A stretch of 38,817 nucleotides of DNA from Myxococcales bacterium (lineage in GTDB: Bacteria; Myxococcota_A; Polyangia; Fen-1088), in contig PMBS01000188.1 in assembly GCA_003153015.1 (NCBI GenBank), positions 1-38,817 on the forward strand. Direction: 5' to 3'. The position numbers and the translations under genes were made by a program. Position 1 is the first letter of the stretch; each line of letters begins with the position of its first letter. Below are positions 8,431 to 16,787 of this stretch, in pieces. A model generated the notes under the pieces. That model ran no database searches and was not told where the DNA came from. It was given only the letters and a program-made list of their open reading frames with translations.

Positions 8431-10221
8431 TTACCACCACATGCTAGCGGCGATGGTAAGCGTATGCTTGTCGGGCTGCAGAGGCACCCAGAGATTCCCT
8501 GACTGTCCGTAGGGAAAGGGAAGACTTGCGGTCGGGTCGTTGCGGTACCAACTTCCACACGAATAGTACTGGTACTGGATCATGACCTGCTCGTGCGTGA
8601 CGAACGCCGTACGGAAGAGCAGCCGCGGAGACAGAACCCAGAAGCTGTGGGTGCGATCGTCCATGTTCGGCTGAACCGAGTCGAAGCGAACCCCGCCTGA
8701 CATGAATGTCAGCGGCGTGTAGAGCAACTGTGTCCCCAACTTCAGCTTGCTCTTCCCCAAGAACGCCATTGCCGGCTCGTTCGTCGCGGCAAGACCGCTG
8801 ATGCGGTTGTACATGCCGAAGACCTGGATGGTGAAGTCAGGGCCTTGGCCCCACCACTCCTGCGGCCGCCGCAAGAAGGCGGCCAGGCTGAACGTGTACT
8901 GGAGGCCGATGCTGTTAACCGTGCTATCGCCATAGCTGGACGTATAGTTGGCCTGGTACTGCCAGCCGCCTTGAGAGTGAATGACCTCGATTGTGTCGGA
9001 CAGGACGCCCACGTTGGCCGTCTTGATGGAGGAGAAGCCGAGGTAGCCGTCTCCCAGCCAGCGGCCGTCGAGCCTCAGGTCAACACCAAGGATTCGCATG
9101 CTGCCGTCCCGAGCTGCGTAGGGTGCGCCCGGCCCGTTTTGCTCCTCGGGGATCCTGTTCATATCGGTTCGCATGGCGTCTTTGGTCCAGGTGTACATGT
9201 AGTGGCCTGTCAAAGTGAGCACCTGAGCAAACACCCCACCAACGTGGGCGTGGGCCAACATTGTGGTTCCCATCTGCGCGTGCCCGGGGAAGGGCTGCCA
9301 CGAGGGATAAGGTGACTTGTGCCACACCTGCACATCCATCTTGGCGCCACCCCCTCCCTCGACAACCAGTTTGAAGCTGTCAGTCAGGTCAAGATCGAAT
9401 ATGCCGGTGGCGCCGGCGATGCGGGTGCGGCCAATCATGTAGGTGTCATAGGCGCCGCCATCGTACTTGCCCATGGCGCCGTAGCGGTCCCCGAACACGC
9501 CCACGTTCCACACCATCATGCCCACATCCCCCAGGGCGTCGGGGAAATTGAGGGTGAGAAAGGCGCGGTCGATGCCGAACTGGTCCTGCAACTCGCGCCA
9601 GCCACCCGAGGTGATGTTGTAGCTGGCGATGGCGGTGGTCATGGTGACGCGGTTGTTCCCGTACTGGAAAAGCATCTCGCCCCAAGGGCCGGGGTTATTG
9701 TTGGTGAAGCTCCATGTCGTGTAGTTAAGATCAGGCGTCACGGGCGGGGCGTGGAACTGAACACCCCTGCCGGGCTCAGTCCCCATGCTCAACCGCATGG
9801 GGCCACGGAAGAAGCCGTGGAACCTGAAGCCCCAATTCGAGGTCGGCGCCTCGGCTACCGAGGGCGGGCCCGCCGAAGGAGGGGCAACCTCGGTACTCTG
9901 GGGAGACAGTCCGAGCTGGGTGCTCTTTCCCCGGCGCTTGGGCTGCGGGCTGGCCCTGTCGGTTTGCGGCTCGACCGCGGCCGCCTCGGCGGGGGCACTT
10001 GGAGCCGCCGCTTCTGCCGTGGGGGCAGCCACAGTCGGGGTGTCCGCTGCCGGCGAGGTTTCGTTATCGTCCACTTCTGGAGAACCGGCCTGGCCAAACG
10101 CGATCCTGCCCAGAGCCAACAGAGTCGCAGCCAAGATGGCGATGGAAAGCAAGGGCGCGACAACGCGGGTTCTCGGAGGGGTGCTTGTGGCGGGGCAAGC
10201 TATCCGCGCTGGTTGGGTCAT
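8431..10221 (-). CDS. Outer-membrane beta-barrel (porin-like) protein
   Basis: The protein has 596 residues. A cytoplasmic N-terminus ([10 protein letters not shown]) is followed by a hydrophobic segment (about 22-42, ending GRIAFGQAG) that looks like a signal peptide. An Ala/Pro-rich linker runs to about residue 125. The rest alternates hydrophobic and polar residues, is rich in Gly, Tyr and Trp ([29 protein letters not shown]), and ends in SMWW. A terminal aromatic residue is the usual signal for barrel insertion by BAM. The ATG at 10221 has GGAGA upstream. It lies 116 bases downstream of the FecR-like gene on the same strand, so it may belong to the sigma operon, the place a TonB receptor takes in classical fec systems. 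It has no plug domain or TonB box. I infer solute passage but cannot name the substrate. Confidence 0.75.
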   Translation of the reverse strand: MTQPARIACPATSTPPRTRVVAPLLSIAILAATLLALGRIAFGQAGSPEVDDNETSPAADTPTVAAPTAEAAAPSAPAEAAAVEPQTDRASPQPKRRGKSTQLGLSPQSTEVAPPSAGPPSVAEAPTSNWGFRFHGFFRGPMRLSMGTEPGRGVQFHAPPVTPDLNYTTWSFTNNNPGPWGEMLFQYGNNRVTMTTAIASYNITSGGWRELQDQFGIDRAFLTLNFPDALGDVGMMVWNVGVFGDRYGAMGKYDGGAYDTYMIGRTRIAGATGIFDLDLTDSFKLVVEGGGGAKMDVQVWHKSPYPSWQPFPGHAQMGTTMLAHAHVGGVFAQVLTLTGHYMYTWTKDAMRTDMNRIPEEQNGPGAPYAARDGSMRILGVDLRLDGRWLGDGYLGFSSIKTANVGVLSDTIEVIHSQGGWQYQANYTSSYGDSTVNSIGLQYTFSLAAFLRRPQEWWGQGPDFTIQVFGMYNRISGLAATNEPAMAFLGKSKLKLGTQLLYTPLTFMSGGVRFDSVQPNMDDRTHSFWVLSPRLLFRTAFVTHEQVMIQYQYYSCGSWYRNDPTASLPFPYGQSGNLWVPLQPDKHTLTIAASMWW

Positions 10222-10337
10222 TTCGCACGTCTCCGACGTCGATCACATCACCCCCACCTGTTGCTCTCGTCAAGAAACTGCTGTCGGGCCTCCACAATTG
10301 ATTGACCAGTTGTCTGAGATGATTCGCATACCTTCTT

Positions 10338-11816
10338 TCAGGGGAGGCTGATAGCCGACAGGCAGAACTTGAAGTTGAGCCAGGCCTCTTCGGACAATAA
10401 CTGCAGGGCGAAGTAGTCGATCTTTGTGAAGTCGGGCAGGCGTGAACCGCCAGTGCCCCGGCAATCCTCGAAGTCGGAAGGCTTCACCCTCCCCCCGGAA
10501 CGGTAGTTTGCAACGCAATACGCCCGTTGAGCCGGATCGCCCGCGCGGTGAGCGACGAGTCGGTAGTGGCCGGCCTTGCCCCGGAATTCCAAAGCGATGC
10601 TCGAGCTTGCGCCGCTGCCCCAGGCTTTCTGATCTTCGCGCGGGTGCCACATGATGAGCACGCCCCAGTTGGTGTCCCAGTCGCACCGCTTGGGTACGCC
10701 CACCTCGTCCATGCACGCAAGTTGGGGCGTCTTCCCGCTTGTGCACAGCGACCCGTCATCGAGGTAGAGATGGTTGGCCGAGGCATGTGCCCGTTTCGAG
10801 AATTCGGTACCTGAACCGCGCCGAACCCGAACCGGGCCACTGACGCCGCCGACCAGCTCGCCATTACGACCAACCGTCAGGCGGCGTGGGCCAGGCGGCG
10901 CAGGCGCAGGCTGGTCATCCGCCGCGGAGGACGCAGTCCACTCGCGGGGCGCCAGCTCGGGCGTGGCGGCAGGGGTCTCCGGCGTCGCAGTTGGGGTCTT
11001 TGCCTCCGCGAAGAATGCAAGATTGCGAGCCGCAGTCTTCCTGCTCGGCGCGCCCCTCCTGCGCTGGGCTACCAGGGCTGGGGGCGCGGCCGATTCTGCT
11101 GCGGCTTTCTCCGGGCTCTCGGCCGCGACCGCCCGCGGCGGCGTCGCCTGTGCGCCTGGTGGTTCGCCGAGGTCACCTTCGATCACATGGCCGGTGGCCG
11201 TGTCGACCTCGATCCTGTGTCCGGCGCGTACCGTGCGGTCGCGCAGTGGGCCGCCGTTCGCGCTCACTTTGCCCTCGCTCACCGTCAGGCCGAAGCGGCC
11301 TTGTCCGGGCGCCCAATCAACCTCGAACTTCGTGCCGGTCACCCGAACCGCGAAAGGTCCGGCCAGCGCCTCCCAGCGGCCAAACCGACGATGAACCACG
11401 GAAAGATCGGCGTGGCCACTCTGGATATCAAGCTGGGCGCCGCTGCGGAACCACAGCTTGTGCAATCGGCCACTGCTGGCCTTGCCCAAGGTGATGCGTG
11501 TGCCTTCATCGAACGTCACCGTGCACTCGCGAGCATCCGGGACCGAGAAGCTGCCATCCGGACCGAGCGTGCAGCCCTGTGACACATGGCCGAGGGTTTG
11601 GCGCGCGCCGATGCAGAGGGCCAGGCCCGCCAGCGCCGGAAAAACCAGGACCAACCAGCGGCGTCGCAAGAAGCCTGACCGTCCCGCGAGGGCCTGTTCG
11701 ATCGCGGCCCACTGCCGCAGATCGGGCTGCCCCTCCCCTGCAGCGCGAGCCGCGAGATCACCCAGGAGGTGACAGCGAGCCTCGCTCGCGTTCACCGAAT
11801 TCTGTTGCTTGATCAA
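10338..11816 (-). CDS. FecR-like anti-sigma protein with carbohydrate-binding-like ectodomain
   Basis: The protein has 492 residues. Residues 1-50 form a short cytosolic domain that would hold the sigma factor. One membrane helix spans about 53-70 (WLVLVFPALAGLALCIG). A FecR domain covers about 95-210, with the signatures GPFAVRVTGTKFEVDW and VSEGKVS. A Pro/Ala linker (215-310) leads to a C-terminal beta-sandwich-like domain (about 345-492) with GSLCTSG, SSSIALEFRG and a final FKFCLSAISL. That last domain aligns by eye with the end of the lipoprotein encoded at 14154-15269. The start is TTG, overlapping the sigma stop as TTGA, with a strong AGGGAGGA site 5 bases upstream; this marks tight translational coupling to the sigma gene. 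I infer an anti-sigma protein that reads an extracytoplasmic ligand, probably a polysaccharide, but ligand binding is unproven. Confidence 0.8.
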   Translation of the reverse strand: MIKQQNSVNASEARCHLLGDLAARAAGEGQPDLRQWAAIEQALAGRSGFLRRRWLVLVFPALAGLALCIGARQTLGHVSQGCTLGPDGSFSVPDARECTVTFDEGTRITLGKASSGRLHKLWFRSGAQLDIQSGHADLSVVHRRFGRWEALAGPFAVRVTGTKFEVDWAPGQGRFGLTVSEGKVSANGGPLRDRTVRAGHRIEVDTATGHVIEGDLGEPPGAQATPPRAVAAESPEKAAAESAAPPALVAQRRRGAPSRKTAARNLAFFAEAKTPTATPETPAATPELAPREWTASSAADDQPAPAPPGPRRLTVGRNGELVGGVSGPVRVRRGSGTEFSKRAHASANHLYLDDGSLCTSGKTPQLACMDEVGVPKRCDWDTNWGVLIMWHPREDQKAWGSGASSSIALEFRGKAGHYRLVAHRAGDPAQRAYCVANYRSGGRVKPSDFEDCRGTGGSRLPDFTKIDYFALQLLSEEAWLNFKFCLSAISLP

Positions 11817-12460
11817 CTCGTTCCTCCCTGGCTGAGCACGCCCACGTATTGCGCAAGAGCCGGCTCGGATTTCATGCGCGCGTCGACCCGCAGGACGAGA
11901 CGAGCTATGCGCCGCTTGACCGTGGAAAGGCTCAGTCCGTGCATGGCAGCCACGTCGGCTATCTCCATCTTCTCCACGTATCGGGCAACGAACAACGAGC
12001 GATCCTCTGCGCCCAGACCGTCGAGCAGCCGGTACAGCGCACGTACCGCCTCACGCGCCTCGTCCTCTGCGCCGGGCACGATGGCCCCGGGCCATTCATC
12101 GGTGGCGGTCAGGCCCACGATGGCGCGGATGCGGCGGCGTCTCGCCTCGTTGCGGGCGACGCCCAGGGTGACGCCGATGATGAAGCCAGGCAAGGCAGCG
12201 GGCTCGCGCAGTTCATCGAGACGCTTGAAGACGCGCAGAAACGCCTCCTGGCAGACGTCCAGGTGATCCGGGCCGGGCCCGAAGAACCGCCTGACCATTC
12301 GCTGCACCAGGGACGCGTATTTCTCCCAGATGGCCCGGCAGGCCCGTCGGTCACCTGTGCGTGCGGCACACACCAGCGGCCCATCGCCGCTGTCCGAAAC
12401 CCCGGAGGGAAGCCGCGGCGAAATGGGGGAGTGAACCATGGAACGAAGAACCGCCTCCAT
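11813..12460 (-). CDS. ECF-type RNA polymerase sigma factor
   Basis: The protein has 215 residues from the ATG at 12460, which is preceded by AGGA seven bases upstream. The frame runs further up to 12673, but that part resembles no sigma factor. Region 2 covers about 45-100 (AIWEKYASLVQRMVRRFFG, DVCQEAFLRVFKRLDEL) and region 4 about 145-200 (LGAEDRSLFVARYVEKM, then the helix-turn-helix VAAMHGLSLSTVKRRIARL). There is no region 1 or 3, which is typical of the ECF group. It redirects RNA polymerase to its own promoters and is held by the FecR-like protein encoded immediately downstream (4-base overlap). A leader of about 154 bases separates it from a promoter-like motif that recurs before GH6 and the 14154 lipoprotein, which suggests autoregulation. 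Confidence 0.88.
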   Translation of the reverse strand: MEAVLRSMVHSPISPRLPSGVSDSGDGPLVCAARTGDRRACRAIWEKYASLVQRMVRRFFGPGPDHLDVCQEAFLRVFKRLDELREPAALPGFIIGVTLGVARNEARRRRIRAIVGLTATDEWPGAIVPGAEDEAREAVRALYRLLDGLGAEDRSLFVARYVEKMEIADVAAMHGLSLSTVKRRIARLVLRVDARMKSEPALAQYVGVLSQGGTS

Positions 12461-12614
12461 GCCATCCTGTCTATAATGCCTTCTCAGTTCAAGGTGTTGG
12501 CCTAGATATGTGGGTCGCAGGCGGCTCGGCCCAGCATGCGGACCAAGTCGCCACGCGGAGAAGTTGGACAGACTTGCGCGGTGAGCCAGAGGGATCCACT
12601 TTCTTGTAGGAGAA

Positions 12615-12641
12615 GAGTCACGGGCTGGCGTGCGCGGGTCA
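12615..12641 (-). promoter_or_regulatory. Candidate ECF promoter upstream of the sigma operon
   Basis: On the minus strand TGACCC (12641-12636) and TGACTC (12620-12615) are separated by 15 bases. The same pair with the same spacing lies before GH6 and before the 14154 lipoprotein, and the matching extends through GCGCACGCC in the spacer. The two-block form suits an ECF sigma -35/-10 pair. Its place before the sigma gene fits autoregulation. Confidence 0.6.
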
Positions 12642-12679
12642 GCTTTCGCTGTCGCCGTTCCAGCTTCCATCATGACGGC

Positions 12680-13879
12680 TCAAAGGGGCGGCGTGGCGTT
12701 GCGGACCAAGTCCACGAAGTAGGACTGAAACCATGTGCCGGCTTGCGGCGCCCCGGTGGCGCTTTCAGCGGACGCACAGTCCGGATCGAAACGTGGTCCT
12801 GACGGGTCTGATGTGCCATCTGATTCCCCCGGCACTTTGATCCAGAAGAAGGCATCCACGAATGGTTCCGGCGCCGCCCGCGGCCGCTCGCCCAGGCCAG
12901 CGCCCTTGATGTTGCACCAGTTGCCCCACACCTTGCGGATCTTCCCCTTGCCATTGCGCGAGGTATCGACGATGAAGCCCTTGTTTCGGATGCCGTGATC
13001 GCTGAGCCCCACGGCCAGCTTCTTCACATAGACGAGCTCGTTGTAGCAGGGGTCACTGGATTCCATGGCCATGCCATCGTTGTTGTAGAGATGGGTGTAG
13101 TTCGACACGTTGGTGGCGAACCCCCGGATCATGTCGACGCCGCCCGCAGCCTTGAGCACCTTCTTGTAGACCTTGATAAGGTTCTCGCGGTGGTGGTCCC
13201 ATCCCAGCCAGCCCGCGTGGGCAGCATCAAGGTAGATGCTGACGTTGGGCAGGCCCAGCTTCTGGATAGCGTAGGCAGACGAGTCGACGTACACGTCACG
13301 CGCTTCGTCGCATGCCGGAAGATTCAGGTTAGTGACCAGGTTGGCCAGGGAATCTGGTTCCAGGATCACTGCGATGGGCAAGTCGGAATATGCCTTGAAG
13401 TGGGCCGCAATGGGATCGATGAACTCGGTTCGGTAGCGAGCGGCGCCATTCTGCGAAACCCTGAGTTCCCCAGCCGACGACTTCGAAGCACAGTCGCGGT
13501 TCGGCATGTCGTAGACCACGAACACCGACAGCGTGGGCTGGCCACTCGATTGCTGTTGCTGCCTCGCCTGGTCGAGCCACTTTGGAAGCAAAGCCAATTT
13601 CGCAATGGAATCGAGCCATATTCCGGTGGGGTACTGTTTCACCTTGCGAATCACGTCCGCGTCCGAGGGAAGCGTCTTGGCTGTCTTTTCGACATCCGCG
13701 ACGTACTCGGGGTTGAGAAAGAAGTTGACCCCAAGGAAGGGATTGCGGCGCGAGCCCTCAGCCCCTCCTGGGTCAGCCGAGGCAGACGCCGGCGCACCGG
13801 CACCCTTGCCCAAGCCGGCCCCGCACCCCGAGAACGCCAGCAAGGCTGACAAGACTGCGAGCACGTGCTGCTGGATCAT
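12680..13879 (-). CDS. GH6 cellulase (cellobiohydrolase/endoglucanase) lipoprotein
   Basis: The protein has 399 residues. The lipobox AFSGC places the modified Cys at 19, followed by a short Gly/Ala/Ser spacer. The GH6 landmarks run in order: NPFLGVNFFLNP (46-57), VYDMPNRDC (122-130), VILEPDSLANL (171-181, with D176 at the place of the catalytic acid), YLDAAHAGWLGW (216-227), and WIKVPGESDGTS (346-357), which matches the WVKPGGESDGTS motif near the proposed base. GH6 enzymes cut beta-1,4 links of cellulose with inversion. The fold fills the whole protein, with no attached binding module; the nearby lipoprotein could supply one in trans, which is a guess. The ATG has a near-perfect site (AGGAGGTCGTC). 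The gene follows a copy of the promoter-like motif. Confidence 0.93.
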   Translation of the reverse strand: MIQQHVLAVLSALLAFSGCGAGLGKGAGAPASASADPGGAEGSRRNPFLGVNFFLNPEYVADVEKTAKTLPSDADVIRKVKQYPTGIWLDSIAKLALLPKWLDQARQQQQSSGQPTLSVFVVYDMPNRDCASKSSAGELRVSQNGAARYRTEFIDPIAAHFKAYSDLPIAVILEPDSLANLVTNLNLPACDEARDVYVDSSAYAIQKLGLPNVSIYLDAAHAGWLGWDHHRENLIKVYKKVLKAAGGVDMIRGFATNVSNYTHLYNNDGMAMESSDPCYNELVYVKKLAVGLSDHGIRNKGFIVDTSRNGKGKIRKVWGNWCNIKGAGLGERPRAAPEPFVDAFFWIKVPGESDGTSDPSGPRFDPDCASAESATGAPQAGTWFQSYFVDLVRNATPPL

Positions 13880-13963
13880 GACGACCTCCTATCAACAAGT
13901 CATGGCGAGAAGGCGGACTCGGTTCGGCAGAGAGCCAGGGACACGAGCCTCCTTGCCGAAGTA

Positions 13964-13990
13964 GAGTTCTGCACCGGCGTGCGCGGGCCA
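13964..13990 (-). promoter_or_regulatory. Candidate ECF promoter upstream of GH6
   Basis: Minus-strand TGGCCC (13990-13985) and GAACTC (13969-13964) are again 15 bases apart, 84 bases before the GH6 ATG. Identity with the sigma-gene copy extends through CCCGCGCACGCC and ACTCT and into CAAGR beyond. Two bases of the hexamers differ from the other copies. Confidence 0.55.
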
Positions 13991-14104
13991 GATTTTCCTT
14001 TCGCCGGATCGGTCTTTGTCGCACCGTTTTCGCTGCGCTGTTGTAGAAACCGGACGCTCGCCGCGGCAGTCCATGCTGGTCCGCCCTGCTGCGCCTGCTA
14101 AAAT

Positions 14105-14131
14105 TGACCCGCACAGGTCCGCATGTGACTC
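14105..14131 (+). promoter_or_regulatory. Candidate ECF promoter upstream of the binding-module lipoprotein
   Basis: Plus-strand TGACCC (14105-14110) and TGACTC (14126-14131), 15 bases apart, end 22 bases before the ATG. That leaves just enough room for a transcription start and a ribosome binding site. The spacer keeps GC-CA-G-C-GC positions of the sigma-gene copy. This copy faces the opposite way to the other two, so the match is not simply a duplicated block of one orientation. Confidence 0.58.
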
Positions 14132-14153
14132 ATTATCTTCTGGAGGTGGATTC

Positions 14154-15269
14154 ATGAATGCACCCCAACTCAAAATCAGCCCCTTCGCTTTCGGTCCACG
14201 CCCGCGCAGGAACTTGGCCGCACTCTACGCAGTCGCGCCGCTGCTCATATTTGCCTGCACGGCGCGGACCCCGCTCCACCCGCTGGGCGCAAGCTCGCCT
14301 GAAGATAACGAGGACGCAAGTGAACCGACGGGAGGCGCCGTTGCAACCACGGCCGCAGGCGGCGGAGGCGTTGCGGGCGCACCAGGCAGGGGTGGAGCCG
14401 GGGGCACGGGCGGAAGCATAGCGTCTGCGGGCGCACCAGGCAGGGGTGGAGCCGGGGGCACGGGCGGAAGCATAGCGTCTGCAGGCAGTCGCGCTTCGGG
14501 TGGGGTATCGGGAAGTTCCGTCGGTGGCACAAGAAACGGCGGGGCCCCGTCCACGGGTGGCACGAGGCCGATCCCCAGCGGAGGGCACAGCGACGGCGGG
14601 TCACGTTCGACAGTTGGCGGAGCAACTACCAACACGGGAGGCATGATGGCCGGGGGGGCGATCACAACCGGAAATGCAACGGCAGCCGGCGGCAGTTCAC
14701 ATGTTGGTGGCAGCGTGGCAACTGGCGGGACGCCACCGGTCGGTACCCCGGCAATCCAACCCGATGGCTTTGTGACTGTCGATACCGGCACAGTCGTTAT
14801 GATGGGACATGTCTCTTCCTATGAGAGTGGCTCGGGATCTTCGATCACGTTGACCTACGGACCGAACTCCTTCTGTGCGTCAGGCACGGTGGCCGCCGAC
14901 AGCACGTACGCCTCCTGGGCTGGGGCCGGCTTCAACGTCAATCAAGCTGAATCCGGCGCCAGTGGGTCTTCGAGTTCTCTGGTGCTTTCGGGCAGCTCGA
15001 TTTCTCTCACCTACGCGAACCACGCTGGCTCGACATTGCGATTACAACTCTACGACGGCAGTGACTATTGGTGTACCACTCTGCCGGCGGCGACCAGCCC
15101 TACTACCATTACGATTCCCTTTTCCCAGCTCAACACGCAATGCTGGAGTGGTCTTGGGAGCCCGTTTGTGTCTGGCACTCCCATCACAGCGGTTCAACTC
15201 ATGGTTCCATGCAGCGGATTCAGCCCCACCCCCTTCGATTTCTGCTTCCTGGGCCTGACCGTCCAGTAG
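14154..15269 (+). CDS. Lipoprotein with Gly-rich linker and carbohydrate-binding-like domain
   Basis: The protein has 371 residues from the ATG at 14154, which has TGGAGGTGG eight bases upstream. The N-terminus is long (about 20 residues with Arg) before AVAPLLIFAC, the likely lipobox. A Gly/Ala/Ser/Thr linker follows to about residue 200, including a perfect 54-bp DNA repeat. The C-terminal 165 residues (GFVTVDTG to FDFCFLGLTVQ) are beta-rich with paired Cys and no catalytic motif I recognise. They align with the ectodomain of the FecR-like protein: FCASG, WAGAGFNVNQ, SSLVLSG, LRLQLYDG, and a final DFCFLGLTV. I infer a surface-anchored polysaccharide-binding protein under the same regulation as GH6. 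It could instead be a structural protein. Confidence 0.7.
   Translation: MNAPQLKISPFAFGPRPRRNLAALYAVAPLLIFACTARTPLHPLGASSPEDNEDASEPTGGAVATTAAGGGGVAGAPGRGGAGGTGGSIASAGAPGRGGAGGTGGSIASAGSRASGGVSGSSVGGTRNGGAPSTGGTRPIPSGGHSDGGSRSTVGGATTNTGGMMAGGAITTGNATAAGGSSHVGGSVATGGTPPVGTPAIQPDGFVTVDTGTVVMMGHVSSYESGSGSSITLTYGPNSFCASGTVAADSTYASWAGAGFNVNQAESGASGSSSSLVLSGSSISLTYANHAGSTLRLQLYDGSDYWCTTLPAATSPTTITIPFSQLNTQCWSGLGSPFVSGTPITAVQLMVPCSGFSPTPFDFCFLGLTVQ
14373..14480 (+). repeat. Tandem 54-bp repeat, two copies
   Basis: Positions 14373-14426 and 14427-14480 are near-perfect copies (18 codons each, coding for the peptide GAPGRGGAGGTGGSIASA) in the lipoprotein linker. The period keeps the frame. Confidence 0.85.
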
Positions 15270-15270
15270 G

Positions 15271-15636
15271 TTAGGGCACCGGCCGACGCATGCACTGTTT
15301 GTAGGGCACGCGGCCCGGGAGCGCGGGGATCTCTTTGCATTCCTCGCCGCGCGGGCAGTCTGGGTCTTCCTCACAAGCCGCGGAGGCGGCCAACCAACCC
15401 GCCGCACCGATCGCAGCGCCGAACCCGATGACCGTGGTGACCAGGCCAAGGTTCGCAGTGCCGGCGTGGTTCTGGCGCTCGCCCACCACCCAGGTTGTGC
15501 CGCCGCCCACCAGCAACACCGCGGCGACGGCGGCCAAGGTCTTGGGGCCCGCGTAGGTGCGCGCACAGCCCGTGGCCAAGCAGCCGACCAGCGCCAGAGC
15601 GATCGCGGCGCGCCAGACGTTGCGGAGGTGGATCAC
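15271..15636 (-). CDS. Small predicted lipoprotein
   Basis: The protein has 121 residues from a GTG at 15636 (VIHLRNVWRAAIALALVGC). The signal is followed by two Cys, at LVGC and ATGC; the latter better fits a lipobox. A second hydrophobic stretch (LAAVAAVLLVGGGTTWVVG) and a third (LGLVTTVIGFGAAIGAAGWLAA) follow, then a Cys-rich end (CEEDPDCPRGEECKEI). The first suggests a lipid-anchored protein and the others membrane hairpins. The open frame continues upstream as antisense of the E1beta gene, which I do not take as coding. The stop lies one base after the end of the convergent 14154 lipoprotein gene. I do not recognise the family. The start is uncertain, as the upstream GGGG is a weak site. 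Confidence 0.6.
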   Translation of the reverse strand: MIHLRNVWRAAIALALVGCLATGCARTYAGPKTLAAVAAVLLVGGGTTWVVGERQNHAGTANLGLVTTVIGFGAAIGAAGWLAASAACEEDPDCPRGEECKEIPALPGRVPYKQCMRRPVP

Positions 15637-15783
15637 GACCCCGAAGATCGCCGATATCGCGCGTCTCGTCCACTGCGCCGATCTGGTCACCGACCGCGTC
15701 ACGAAAGAACACAAGTTGGCCCTTCGGTGTCGCGTCGGACTTGATTCCGGACGAAGGCTGGCGTAATTCCGTCGCAGGCCCCC

Positions 15784-16773
15784 ATGCCCGAGATGAACAT
15801 CATCCAGGCCGTGAACGACTGCCTCCGGGTCGAGATGCGGCGGGACAGCCGCGTAGTGGTGCTGGGCGAAGACGTAGGCCGCTTTGGCGGCGTTTTCCGC
15901 GCCACCGTGGGGTTGCAGGAGGAATTCGGCCCAGACCGCTGCATCGACACGCCGCTGGCGGAAAACGGCATCGTGGGCTGCGCCATCGGGATGGCACTGT
16001 ACGGGCTGCGCCCGGTGGCCGAGATCCAGTTCGCTGACTACGTGTACCCGGCCTATGACCAGATCGTGAATGAGCTGGCCAAAATGCGCTACCGCTCCGG
16101 CGGCGAGTACCAGGCGCCGGTGGTGATACGCATGCCTGCCGGCGGGGGAATCAAAGGCGGGCACTACCACTCGCAATCGCCCGAAACCATCTTCATCCAC
16201 ACCCCGGGGCTCAAGGTCGTCTACCCGTCCAACCCGGCGGACACCAAGGGCCTGCTGGCCGCGGCCATCCGGGGCGACGACCCGGTGATTTTCATGGAGC
16301 CCAAGCGCCACTACCGCACGGCGCGCGGGGAAGTCCCCGCGGGCGAGTACGTGGTTCCTATCGGCAAGGCGGCGGTGCTGCACGAGGCAGCCGGCCGTTC
16401 TGCGCGCTCGGTGACCATCCTGGCCTGGGGCGCGATGGTGCACACGGCCCTCGATGCGGTCGAGAAAGGCACCGGTCAGGGCTACGACATCGAGCTTATC
16501 GATCTGCGTACCCTTCTGCCTTTCGACATCGAGACCATTGTTGCCTCGGTGAAGAAGACCGGCCGCGTGATCGTGGTGCACGAGGCACCGCGCACCTGCG
16601 GCTTCGGTGCTGAGTTGGCTGCCAGCATCCAGGAGCGCGCGCTCCTCCATCTGGAAGCTCCCATCCTGCGCGTCACCGGCTTCGACACGCCCTTCCCCTA
16701 CGCGCTGGAAATGGAATATCTGCCCAACCGCGAGCGCATCCTGGATGCGATCGAGCGTGTCACCAACGGATAG
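15784..16773 (+). CDS. 2-oxoacid dehydrogenase E1 component, beta subunit
   Basis: The protein has 329 residues, the usual length for E1beta of the branched-chain 2-oxoacid/pyruvate type. With E1alpha it forms the thiamine-diphosphate enzyme that decarboxylates the 2-oxoacid. Landmarks are LGEDVGRFGGVF (27-38), TPLAENGIVGCAIGMAL (56-72, with the ThDP-contacting Glu), EIQFADYVYPAYDQ and RMPAGGGIKGG. The sequence FGGVFRAT with GGHYHSQSPE looks closer to 2-oxoisovalerate dehydrogenase (BkdA2/BkdB-like) than to pyruvate dehydrogenase, but substrate cannot be settled by eye. It is the first gene of the operon, 14 bases before E2. Confidence 0.92.
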   Translation: MPEMNIIQAVNDCLRVEMRRDSRVVVLGEDVGRFGGVFRATVGLQEEFGPDRCIDTPLAENGIVGCAIGMALYGLRPVAEIQFADYVYPAYDQIVNELAKMRYRSGGEYQAPVVIRMPAGGGIKGGHYHSQSPETIFIHTPGLKVVYPSNPADTKGLLAAAIRGDDPVIFMEPKRHYRTARGEVPAGEYVVPIGKAAVLHEAAGRSARSVTILAWGAMVHTALDAVEKGTGQGYDIELIDLRTLLPFDIETIVASVKKTGRVIVVHEAPRTCGFGAELAASIQERALLHLEAPILRVTGFDTPFPYALEMEYLPNRERILDAIERVTNG

Positions 16774-16787
16774 CAACGAGGAGAACC

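Noticed and set aside
15637-16776. A long minus-strand frame opposite E1beta, joined to the small lipoprotein
   Set aside because: E1beta is a clear conserved gene on the plus strand; only the part below 15636 resembles a protein with a signal peptide.
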